64,000 nt of DNA. Source: Lagopus muta (taxonomy: Eukaryota > Chordata > Aves > Galliformes > Phasianidae). Of this stretch, positions 51,026-62,080 are shown in pieces. The position numbers and the translations under genes are program-made. The stretch spans positions 40,975,508 through 41,039,507 of the forward strand of contig NC_064439.1 in assembly GCF_023343835.1 (NCBI RefSeq), given 5' to 3'. The notes under the pieces are model-generated. The model saw only the letters and a list, made by a program, of their open reading frames with translations, was not told the DNA's origin and made no database searches. Position 1 is the stretch's first letter. Every line of letters starts with the position of its first letter.

Positions 51026-54000
51026 TTCCTACTACAGAACAAACTGCCAAACCTCAGAACTCCAGGAATGTGTATTTTGCCTTTAAGTAGTTATTACCTC
51101 TATTTTTTTTTTCCTTCAGATTTTTTCTTTGAAAGCTTAAATTCTTAATGATGGTTTTTTAGACAAACACTTACTGCTTCGGCATTTCATGCCTGTGTTT
51201 GAGGCTGTCAGTCCTCAGCCATCCCCAGGCCAGGCTGTGAGTATCAAAAACCGTATTCTTTTTTGCTGTTGTTGTTTGTGAGTCTTTATGTTGTTTGTGA
51301 GTTTTTATGACTGCACGAGTATTTAACTATCTGAAGCGCTGATATTATAATGCAGTTCACCATTTTATCACTAGGGGATACTCGTGTATCACCGTTTTTC
51401 TCTTTCCTCTGTCGAAGAAGTAAGTCGAAGAGCAGATTGCCCCAACTTTCTGTCATTTTTGTGCTAAAAGATGACGAAAATAGAGGCCCCAGTGATGTGA
51501 AAGCTCGAGCTTTAGAGTTTAGGTACTTTCTTCTCTTTAATTAACCCTATCCACTGTTTAAAGTGATAAAATACACTGCTTACTGCTTGTTAGATTTTCC
51601 TTTGAGAAGTACGTATGTTTTCAGATGAAAAATTGTGGGTTTTTTTTCATCATGTTTCATACTCATTTAGAGTAATACATGTCAGAGTGTGATCCAAATT
51701 ATGTTTATTACCTGTTAAAAAATACATATACATACATATATATTTTTTAGAGATCGGAAAGCACTTTGGCAGAAAAAGGGGAATTGAGATACTTAAGTCC
51801 CAAGTGACCTCAACAGAATTAGATTTCTGTTTTTATTGTTTCAGAGATGGTTCAGAACGTACCAAGAAAAATGTTTACGTACACACAGCTGACTTGCTGA
51901 GCTCTTGTGTGATACATATGAGTTCTGTCTTGTACAGATGACACGGATAGGAAGTACTGCTGCTGTGGTGGTGTATGTAGCTCTTGTACTATGCAGTGGT
52001 AGGAGTAGTTCCCTTGTATGACCCATTCCTTTCCTCTTTAATCTCCTAATTTGTATAGTTTGTAACTTGTAATTTTTTATAGCCTTTTATGTTTATGGTG
52101 CAGTGTGCTTTCTTTTTTACTAGATGACTCCGAAAACCTTTATCATTTTCATTTTGCCATGCCCTGTTTAAACTAGAAAATTATATGTTAGTGTAAACAG
52201 CTGTCAGTTACATACATAGCTAAGCACCCGAATGTCTCAGCTAGGGAAAATTTTCACTCACACAACACATTTTCTAATGTTGATGAGCTCCATTTTCCTT
52301 TAGACAGTAAATTGTTTCTAGTTGTCATATAATCTTAAAAACACTGTCACAGGATTGCTTTCATTTTACTTAGCTTCTCTGCCTATACAACTTGTTTTTT
52401 CTCCTTTCCCAAGTAGTGTTGTCCGAAATGAAGAAGGAGTAAACCAGGCTAGTGATTAGTACTCTGGGTTGAGATGGTGCCCATGGAGTTATTTCAGACT
52501 AGCCATTGGCTTTAGGGATCACGCTTACCTCTTGTCAGAACTGCTTTGTGTAGATACGGAACAAATAACTCTCTTGAGTTTGATAATAATCTCATAAAAA
52601 GAAAAACACAGGTTCTTGTGTTTAGATATTTGGCTAGGGAATGTGATTTTTGTCTCCTTGCTTGTGTAGCCAGTTAGCTCATCTGCTCTCCATCTCCTAC
52701 AAGAGCTTTTGATTCTGTTGAATGATTCTCATCAGTTATTATAGAGGGTTACACATCTCAAAGACAGAAATTCCTGCAACTTAGGAAACTAAACAGCAGA
52801 CAAGAGAATAAAATAATGGCCTCATAAAGACAAAGGCCTTAACCAGGAGAAGACTTCTTTATGAAAGAGTGTTTCTTCTGTACTAGACAGTTTGTGCATG
52901 GGAGATATCATAGATTTCCTTGTGTTTGGGAAGAAGCTATGGTTAGAGTTTTTATCGTCTTAGACCACAAATTCAGGTAGGCACAAGAGATATTTATAGG
53001 AAACAAGCTTCTTAGTTCCAGTTTAAACAGAATGGCTTGTTTTCTGTATTATTTGATATTTTCACCGTTAGATATTTGCAAATCTTTTGATTCTGTACAT
53101 TCATTAAAAGTGAGATTTAATTGCCTAATATTGACACTACCTTTTTGTTCTACTACTCTCTAAAATGAGCTTTGATAAATCTGTATTTCAAATTGCAAAC
53201 TGATTTAGGTGATATGTAACTGAAGTTCAGGTAAGGATTGCATCCTCCTGCAAATATTTGCTTTGTTTTTTAATCTTTTTCCAGGGTTTGAACTGATTTT
53301 AGGCATGGTAGATGGGAATGCAAATGACTGGTTGCCTATTAGTGGAGTTTTTTATTTTTTTACAGGCTCTGGTGTTGACTCTTTTAGGAAGAAAAAATGG
53401 TAGCTTTAATAAGGGTAAAAATGACTTCTGTATAAGTTTTTTTTTCCCCATTTTTTATTTTCTAGAAGTTGCATTAGAAATGAAGTTGGGCCTATGCCTT
53501 TCTTTAAGTAGCAAGGGAGAAATAGTGCTACACAGTCACTTTTCCAGACCTACGTAAACCTGCTGTGGAAAACTGTCTATTAAGAATGATTCTTGGCATA
53601 TATGTGGCACCTTTTCCATTCTGGGATCTCAGAGCACTTTTCAGAGCTGTGAAATATTTTTACCCAGTTTGTAGATGGGCAAGAAACAGAAAGGTTAAAT
53701 AGTTTGCATGTATTCATGCAGGGAGATGGTGATAGGCCTGGGAAATAACTGGACCCTATTTGCTGTGTCATTTGTTGGTGTTTTGAAGATCCTGCTACTA
53801 TTTAGCAAGATTAACTGTACTGTAGATGCACAACCCTTGTCAAGAGCTCAATATAATGAGGGCCAGTTCTACAGTTTGGATGGAACCTGTCTGTATGTGG
53901 CAGAAAGGAAGCCTCGTTTCCTACAGTCTTGCATCCTGTGTCCCCTTGTCCTACCACAAGAAGCCCCACTCTTTCACTGCACCGTTATGACTACACTCAA

Positions 54001-54329
54001 TTTCCTGGAATGTCCTCTGTTTTCACTGCTCAAATTTCTTCCTTCCCTCTAATATTCCTCTAGTATTGTGGATAGTATTTGTATTTTCTTTCTGTATGAC
54101 CTAATTAGTGGCTAGGGAAGCAGCCCGTTGAGATGTGGTTGTCTGTGAAGACTTGCACAGCTGAGGTGACTGTGCTATGCACAGTGCCATTTGGCAGCTC
54201 AGACAGTGTAGAACTGACATCCAAGGGTCACTAATTGAAAGTTCTTGCACTTCCTACTTAGAGCATTATGTAATTGCTTGAAATAGCTGTTCTTCTGACA
54301 GGTTTGATTGAAACTGCACAGTACGTCTG

Positions 54330-54824
54330 CAAGTGGAGTAGTGGTTGGTAGTTGGTCAATTCTTTCCTTTGTATAGAATGTTAAAAATATTCCATTACAT
54401 TTTATTGCCACGTAACAGATGGCAGCAGAGGGGCAGCCTGACAAAATGGTGTCTGACATGGAAGTGCGTGTGAAGCAAAGATGTGGAACTGAGTTCCTCC
54501 ATATGGAAATTAATGTAGACATTCATTGGCACTTGCTGAGTATTTGAGGAGACCAACCAGTGGATGTGAGCACAGTGAGCTGGGTGGCGTGTCTCACCAG
54601 TGGTGACAGTGACATAAATGCAGATATTGGGTGGCTGTGCAGATTTTGATGAGCCTGGCATGCAGGTTCTTGTTCATTGCTGGCAAAAATGCATAGTTAA
54701 TGGTGTTGACTACATGGAAAAATGCAGTTTTGTAGCTGAGAATTTGCTCTATCGAATAGTGTTATTGTGCTCTTTGTATCTATTGTAGTTGCCATGATAA
54801 TAAGAACAAAGTTTTGGAGCAACC
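54330..54824 (-). mobile_element. Mariner-like non-autonomous DNA transposon, truncated copy A
   Basis: Read on the - strand it starts next to a TA with ggttgctccaaaactttg and runs through blocks shared with copy B (gagcacaataacacta; aattctcagcta; ctcactgtgctcacatccac; gacaccattttgtc). The far terminal repeat is missing. It resembles the abundant chicken mariner-type (Galluhop-like) short elements. No transposase frame survives. Confidence 0.65.
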
Positions 54825-56848
54825 TACCTACTTTGAATTAGTCTCCAACTTGCCAGTTTACTTGATCTTTGTTTTCTGTGTTCAGTTCTTTGTCAGCATA
54901 TAATAGGTAAATGCTTTGAAGCATATTTGATCTAATTTGCTAGGAAGCTCAAGTCACTTGTGTGTCCAACTACAACACCAATTTTATTGGCAAAGCTTTT
55001 CAATATTGTTTCTAAGAAAGAGTTTGCATGAGTTTTTTTTAAGCAAAGAGTCAGTATGGTTTTGAATTTTCTTGAATATTCAGAAAAAAAATTACTTAAA
55101 ATTTACAAATTGACTTCAGAGCGCAGAGCATAGAATTTTGTTTCTTTTGTGGCTTCTTAACTGGCATGTGATTTTTTGCAAAAGTGCTTCTCAGTTTTTT
55201 GAGGTGCTTGCCTTTGTTTCTGGCCAACATGGTAATAATACTCCTGCAGTCACTTTTATCCTTGTCCCCCTGAGTGGTTACTCACAACAGGTAATTATGA
55301 TTAAACACAATCCCTTTTTGTAACAGAGATTTACAATAGCCCGAAGGACAGTGCTGCCCATACAGATACGAATCTCCTGATCAACTGTGTGAATTGGAGC
55401 TCTGGGTTAAGTTTCACTTGCTCGTAGCCCTGCATAGGCAAGCAGATGAAGTAGGCGGATGGGGACTTCTGACTCATCCATATTCATCAGGTTCTCACAG
55501 GTGCCCTTGGTGGAAAGCACACAGGGATGTGCCAAGCTCCCCGGACTGCTCCTGCAGGTGGTAGTCGTGGGGTGTCAGCCGGCTTCTGCGCCTGCCTTGC
55601 ATAATGCCATTAATCCAGGCTCGCACTAGGATTCCTTGGAAACTTAGCTGAATAATTTATCACATGGCTTTCAATTATTTATGAATTCTTATTACAAATG
55701 AAATAAAATCTAAAGGCGGAAGAGTTTTGTAACTCATGAATATCCAAGTGACAGCCAGCAGATTGCTTTGTCGCTAAATCCCTGTTTGCTGCCCCTTTGC
55801 TTCTCTGAAGGCATTCCAAGGGAACGCCCATTTGAAACCAAACTGATTAAAACAATAACAAATGACTCCCTTGCAGTCACTGTGTGCTTGTTCATCTAAT
55901 TGTGCTGTTGGCCTTTTCTTGACTCCCTCATTTAGTAAAAAAAGGAAGTTAAAATCCTTCAGGTCATTTTAGGTGTTTGAAGAGATATTTGTGATCTTCT
56001 TGGAAACTGAGCAAAGGTGCAGTTCGTAGAGAACCTTCCCTGTCATCGTTTTATTTTATGTAAGCTTTTCTCAGTGAGCTGCTTATTTTAGCCAGGTGTG
56101 CCTCTGCTGCTGGATGTAAGGCTTGGGGCACCATGTGTCACTGCTTAGTTGCAAAACCGTCCTCAGCCCCAGATGAGAGGTAACACTGTGACATGGACAG
56201 GGACTTCTTGCTGATTTAGCTAGGGTAGCTGAAGAAGTTGCCCTTCACAAGCTTTCCACTCAAGTGGCTAAGCCTGATTTTCATATTCTGTGAGAAATGC
56301 TAGGGGAGTCAAGACCTAGATAAATGTCTGAGTCCTTACAGAAACCTCCTGATGTTAGCTTCTGCTCTTGAGTTTTAGTTTAACAGTGTACCTGCAAATG
56401 GACATTGAGTTTACTCTATATACCACCCCCACAAAGCTGAGCTCCTACAGGTTCCCACAACTCACTAGGTTGTGATCTTGTGTGCAGGCAGCAAGCAGGG
56501 CTGGTGGTTGACTTAATTCTTTTTCGTAACGTTTACAAGCAGTATTTTCAGCACTGAGCACAGAGTTGTGCTTAAGGCATTGTTGGTGAATTATTGGTGC
56601 TTTGAGGTGCACAGCACAGACAGAATATAATGATTTTGTAATTAAGCAAATGTGCCTTGAGGTCACCACTGTCTGATTCATTTTATTGAAACCAATGTTC
56701 AATTTTTATGCTGTTGTAAGCTAATTTAGTAAGAAAATGGAGAGTTATACTATATTACTTCAGGCCAAATTGTGACCACCTGCCTCAAAGATTCTGTGTG
56801 GTTTTGCAGTATTTGTATATAGCTGCCTATTGTAGCTCACTGTACATA

Positions 56849-57381
56849 GGTCTTTCCAAAAGTAGTGCATTCAATTTATTTCCATGGAAACTACAACAGA
56901 TGAAAGAGTACAATAACACTGTTGGATGGAGGAAATTCTCAGCTATGCAGCGCTATTTTTCAACATGGTCACTACCATTAGCTGTGCAGTTTCACCAAAG
57001 ATGAACAAGAGAGGCTGCATGCTGTGCTCATCAGAATCTTCCTCAGCAGAGGTGCCCAATCCTCTGTCACCACTGCTGAAACGCATCACTCACCATCTCA
57101 CTGTGCTCACATTCACTGTTTGGTTTCCATTAGCCTTCAGCAAGCATTGATAAATGTTAATGAGCGCCATTTTTTCTGCATGAAGGAATTCAGTTTGCAC
57201 CTTTGCTTCATCTGCACTTCTGCATTAGACACCATTCTGCCAGACTGCCGCTCTACATGTCTGCAATATGTAACAAAATATTGGTTGAAAGGTTCATTCT
57301 CGACTGCCATACCACCCAACATCTACCTCTGATGTTGGGGGCTAACATGATAAAACAGGAGGTACTACTTTTGGAGCAGCC
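56849..57381 (+). mobile_element. Mariner-like non-autonomous DNA transposon, complete copy B
   Basis: About 533 bp bounded by imperfect terminal inverted repeats: ggtctttccaaaagtagt on the left and its counterpart actacttttggagcagcc on the right. TA precedes the left end, but a matching TA on the right is not obvious. The interior matches copy A. Open frames across it are unrelated to transposase and look incidental. Confidence 0.7.
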
Positions 57382-59075
57382 CTTGTCAACAAGGTATTTT
57401 CTCTGAAGTGTGCATCAAGGATATTGTGTTTCTTCCATGCAGAACTAGTTCTCAGTTGCATTCAGCACATTGTAATGAGAAAACAATTGCCATGAGTGAA
57501 ATGAAATCTGGATTTATTGACAATTAGTGTATTTTTCTTTCATTTTTATCCTGTTTTTTGTTACTGTTGTTCTGCTTGTGTGACACATTAGTAAATATAA
57601 GTCCTGTGTTTCTTTTGCCTACTTGATGTGTCCTTCATGCATTCTGAAATATCATTTCAGTGTTGATGACTTTTGTTTTGCACATAATTCATGGGTTTCT
57701 AAGACCACAATATCATACTCTGAAAAGCATTAAAAGATTTTTATCTTCCAATAAATGTATATACAATTAATTTCTTCAGTTAGTATTGCTTGATCTGCTT
57801 TGTCTATGCTTGCAGACTTCTCAGTAATAAGCTTTTATAAAGCTGTAAGCCATCCTTTTATCTCTCCCTACTCACTCCCCCTACCCCACCTTCTCTGCTT
57901 TTTTTTTTGTACTATAGATAATTCAATGCATATCAGAAATAAACATTGAAGGAATTGCCTGCTGGAAAGAGACATGTAGGAAGAATGAGTTTTCTCATTA
58001 AAGTTGAAGCAATTAGTATTTAAATTACGTATGGGAATTAGTTTCACAGGAGAAACAATACTGCTGACATAAATATCCTTGCAACATTGAAGGGAACGTA
58101 ATTCTGCTTACAAATATGTTTATGCTCAGTAAAGGACTAATTATGTTTTACACTAGAAAATGTTTTAATTTGAATTTCTATAGAATAAATTCTTACACTG
58201 ATTGTCAGTGTGTCTGGTTTTCCTTTGCCACTTCCCTCTCTTCCAAATTGTCTGTTTTCTGTAAACTGATGCATATAGATGAGGTGATATGTGGGTGATA
58301 TGTGGTGATACGTGAATTCACACCAGTTTTAGCATAATCAGAATTCTTTATGGCTTATGCTATAGCTAAAGAGTTCAAGTTGAAGAAGTATATGTGTAAC
58401 TTGTTAACTGAGAGATGTTTAATCCCATTATAATGTTTGAATACACAAAATGCTGCTTCCAAACTGTATTTTGGTAATAATAGCTGCTTCTTCTGGAAGG
58501 GGATATTAATTAGCAGAGCTCAGTTAAAAATCAGATTTATCAAGTGTGTGTAAAGAAAAATGCCTACTTCAGATGATTTGGTGTTTGCTGGAATTAAATC
58601 TGCAAAAGATATAGAGGATAACTAGAGTATTTAATTCTTGTCTTGTTCCATCTGGAATCTAAAAAATCCATCTAGATAAGTAACAGCATGACATTTAACT
58701 ACATTCTTAAACACTAGGCTGTAGAAAAAAGGATGAATGAACAGTAGATGGTGATAATGCAACACAGATTTATAATTATTTAATAATAAAAAAAACAAAA
58801 CACAACAAAAACCAACTCTAGAAACAAGGTATTTAGATTATACCCCAAAATGTCTAATAATTTTCCTGAGAAGACAGAAATCTCTTCCATGTAATTGATG
58901 TCTGTCAGTATTTGATTCAGAGCTGAGACGTCCCAGCTCAAAATATCTCAAAGATTTATTAAAAATAAATAGTTTTTAGTATCATAATAATTTTAATAAT
59001 ACTGTGTGCATAAATTATTACTTATGCTTTATATTATATGCTTTTATGCATATAATATTTTTGGATTGCATTTTT

Positions 59076-59215
59076 GGAGGTGTTCGAGGCCAGGTTGGAT
59101 GGGGCCCTGGGCAGCCTGGATTTAGCATTAAACGTGGAGGTTCGTGGCTCTGCATGTGGCAGGGGGGTTGGAGATCCTTGAGGTCCCTTCCAACCCAGGC
59201 CATTCTGTGATTCTG
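59076..59215 (+). mobile_element. CR1 3' fragment in NEK11 intron
   Basis: gaggccaggttggatggggc, gaggtcccttccaacccagg and the tail ccattctgtgattctg. It is 5'-truncated to about 140 bp. Confidence 0.92.
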
Positions 59216-59672
59216 TTATGCTGACACTACTTAATAATGTTAATAATACTAAAATGTCTTCATCAGCGCTGCGGAGAATAGCACAAGGACTCTGCTTTGC
59301 TTTACAGTTACTGATTTTTTTCAACATTGGCACATATGGTTGACCAAGAATAGTTTGAAGCACACCCCTTTGTATATGTGAGTTTGTACTCAGTGCAGAA
59401 GAAAAATGCTTGCAACTAATTTGTTTCAACCTTGTTCTCTGAAATGAGCTTGTCCCAGGAAATATATTCTATGTTTTTGGAGGGTACTAATTAAGAACTG
59501 TTCATTTTCAAATGACCATAAACTGTATACATCATAAGCTGAAGCATCAGTGCATACGTTAGGGCTTTCATAAATTAAACATCTTGAGAAATACTAGTAG
59601 GTGCTATAATTGTGATTTGTTGATGGAAATGGAAAATGAATCATCTACTTCACTTGTGAAATGTCATCACCA

Positions 59673-60068
59673 TAGAATCACAGAATGGTTTGGGTTGGAA
59701 GGACCTTAAAGCTCACCCAGCCACAATCCCCTGCCATGGGCAGGGCTGCCACCCAGCAGCTCAGCTGCCCAGGGCCCCATCCAACCTGGCCTTGAGTGAC
59801 TCCAGGGATGGGGCACCACAGCTTCTCTGGGCTGCTGTGCGCAGGCCTCACTACTGTCTGAGTAAGAATTTCCCCCTAATACCAGACCTAAATTTCCCCT
59901 CCTTTAGTTTAAAACCATTCCTCCTTATCTGTAAAAAGTTGATTACCCCTCCTGTTTTCAAGCTCCCTGCAAGTACTGGAGGGCAGTAGTCTTCTCCAAG
60001 CTGAGTAAATCCAGCACCCTCAGCCTTTCTTCATGAGAGGGGTGCTCCAGCTCTCTTGTCAGCATCTG
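59673..60068 (-). mobile_element. CR1 3' fragment (minus), about 400 bp
   Basis: Begins with the reverse tail atagaatcacagaatggttt and runs through ccctgccatgggcagggctg, gactccagggatggggcacc and agcctttcttcatgagaggg. One of the longest CR1 copies here. Confidence 0.92.
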
Positions 60069-60114
60069 AAGACACTTAAGCGTTGTTAAATTCTTTAAGA
60101 TCTTGAGATCTTGA

Positions 60115-60605
60115 CAAATAAGGGAGCTTGGCAGTCACCAACAACATGACATTTAATGAGAGCAAGTGTTGAATTCTGCACCTGAGGTCAGTTAACCGTG
60201 GATACACAGATAGACTTAGGGACGAGACGCAGGGAAACAACTGAGGTCCATGTGTTTGCTCAGTGCAGAGCGGAGGAGCTGAGGGCAGGCCTCATGGCGG
60301 CTGCAGCTGCTCACAGGGAGTGAAGGGGCAGCGCTGAGCTCTGCTCTGTGTGACAGCAACCAGACACAAGAGAATGGAGCTGTGTCAGGAGAGGGACAGC
60401 TGGGGGTGAGGGACAGGGTCTGTGCCAGAGGGTGGTGGGCATGGAACAGCCTGCCCAGGGCACTGGACAAGGCCCTGAGTGCCGGAGCTCAGGGAGCGTT
60501 TGGACAGTGCTCTCAGACATTGGGTTTGGGTTTTGGGTGTTCCTGTGTGGAACCAGGGCTTGGACTCCATGGTCCATTCCAACTTGGGATATTCTGTCTT
60601 TTCTA
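60115..60605 (+). mobile_element. CR1-like fragment, head-to-head with the previous copy
   Basis: Body and 3' part of a CR1-family copy: gtggtgggcatggaacagcc, tgcccagggcactggacaag, ggacagtgctctcagacatt, ggcttggactccatggtcca and a decayed tail near gatattctgtc. Its left end lies about 50 bp from the 5' side of the minus-strand copy. Confidence 0.75.
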
Positions 60606-60788
60606 TGTGTATTCAGAAACCAAAATAATGTTTAATCCATCTAGGGATATTATGGTGCTCATACAGCGTTTGAATTCTTAGTAGTTAACTTAGGGATTAG
60701 TTCTTCATGCTGCTTGCTTCGCAATGTTCATGAACAACAAGAATGAGCTATTTTGGGGGCTAGTGAAAAAAACAGTTGTTGATGAAAT

Positions 60789-61001
60789 GATGGGTTTATG
60801 GCTTTACTAATAATCTTGGCTATGGGCATGACAAAAGAAGCCCAGCATTTGATTTATGAAGTTGTGCTGCAGTGCTTAGGTTTGAAATTGGTTTGTGGCT
60901 TGACTAATATATCAGTAATGGCCATGGGAACAATAAAAGGAGCCTGGCATTTGATTTAAGAAGCTGTGTAGTAATACTTAAGTTTGAAATGTTTTGACTA
61001 A
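60789..61001 (+). repeat. 102-bp tandem duplication (about 2.1 copies)
   Basis: Two adjacent diverged copies share ggctttactaata/ggcttgactaata, gcatttgatttat/gcatttgatttaa and aggtttgaaat/aagtttgaaat. The gcatttgattta anchors lie at 60845 and 60947, giving a 102-bp period, and a third copy begins after 60989. Confidence 0.75.
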
Positions 61002-61907
61002 TGTGCAGACATATATATACATGTAAGTAGGAATAGCAAACAGCACACCTCATTTGTTTTTCAGTGACTTTGCACCTGCTTGATTTTCCCAGATGCCAAG
61101 TGCTGTTAACATCCTATAAGAGTTTCTTTCCCTAAATAAAATCAAGTATTCTTTCCAAGTAGAGCTGATTTGTATATGACTTTTTGTATTTTATAATTTC
61201 ACCAGTTTCTTTCTTCCTCAGTGGAAGAATGACTGTCTTTACGTTATCTGACCATAGAGATACTGGTGCTCCAAATATAGCTAATAAAAAATGTAAAGAT
61301 TGATTGTTTTGATTTTTGATACTGAGCTGTAAACAGCAAGAAATGCAGTCACTGAGAGTGTGGAGAGAAATCTGTTAAGACTGTTAGTAAAAGCATTGCT
61401 GTATGTATTCTGTGTAGGGTAAGATGATGGATAGTGGATGTAGACCAACCTAAATGAAGATTCCAGATAGTAGGATGTCATATAAAATCAGTAATTGTTA
61501 ATTGCAGGCAAAACCTTAGTGTATTAAAGTGCAAAAATGAGAGGTCTGAAAGGAAATGTGGGAACTGGAACACCTGACAGTGGACAAGCAGCTTTATGTG
61601 TGGAGCTCCTCAAATGCAAAGGACAATGTCAAACCAAAGGGAACTTGTGATACCTGGGTGTAAAATGTGCAGAAAAGAGAGCTTAAGCTGGAGACAGGAC
61701 ATTGTATCAAAAGTTACATTCCAGTGATACAATGTTTTCAATGGGGCAGTTATCAATAGAAATCTAAAATTGCTAATGGCTGTAGCAGGTAAATCTCATT
61801 GACTGTACACTATTCTAAAAAAGCAACAGACTGAGAAGCTGTAATGATGGGTGACTTCATTTTATCTGTACGCAGATGGTATCCTGATTACTGAACTAAT
61901 AGTAGTC

Positions 61908-62080
61908 AGGCACTGGTACAGTCTGCCCAGAGAGGTGGTAGATTCACCAAGGTGTTCAAGAAATGTGTAGATGTAGAACTTAGATGTATGGTTCAGTAGG
62001 CAATAGTGATGGTAGGTGGATGGTTGGACTAGATGATCTTATCAGTATTTTCCACTCTTAATAAACCTATGATTCTATGA
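61908..62080 (+). mobile_element. CR1 3' fragment in NEK11 intron
   Basis: cactggtacagtctgcccag, gagaggtggtagattcacca, ggttggactagatgatctta and the tail ctatgattctatg identify a CR1 3' end. Confidence 0.88.

Noticed and set aside
51350..51544. Possible second NEK11 exon
   Set aside because: The translation (SKSRLPQLSVIFVLKDDE...) has no similarity to the expected kinase segment after the glycine loop, and its phase does not complete the split Leu codon convincingly.
53708..54052. 114-codon open frame in the NEK11 intron
   Set aside because: No recognisable domain, no exon-like flanks, and composition like surrounding intron.
58280..58312. Imperfect ggtgatatgtg triplet
   Set aside because: Too short and degenerate to be more than local slippage.
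61920..61980. AAGGTGTTCAAGAAATGT resembling the NEK11 KVLKEIS exon
   Set aside because: It lies in the standard CR1 3' consensus, so the similarity is coincidental.
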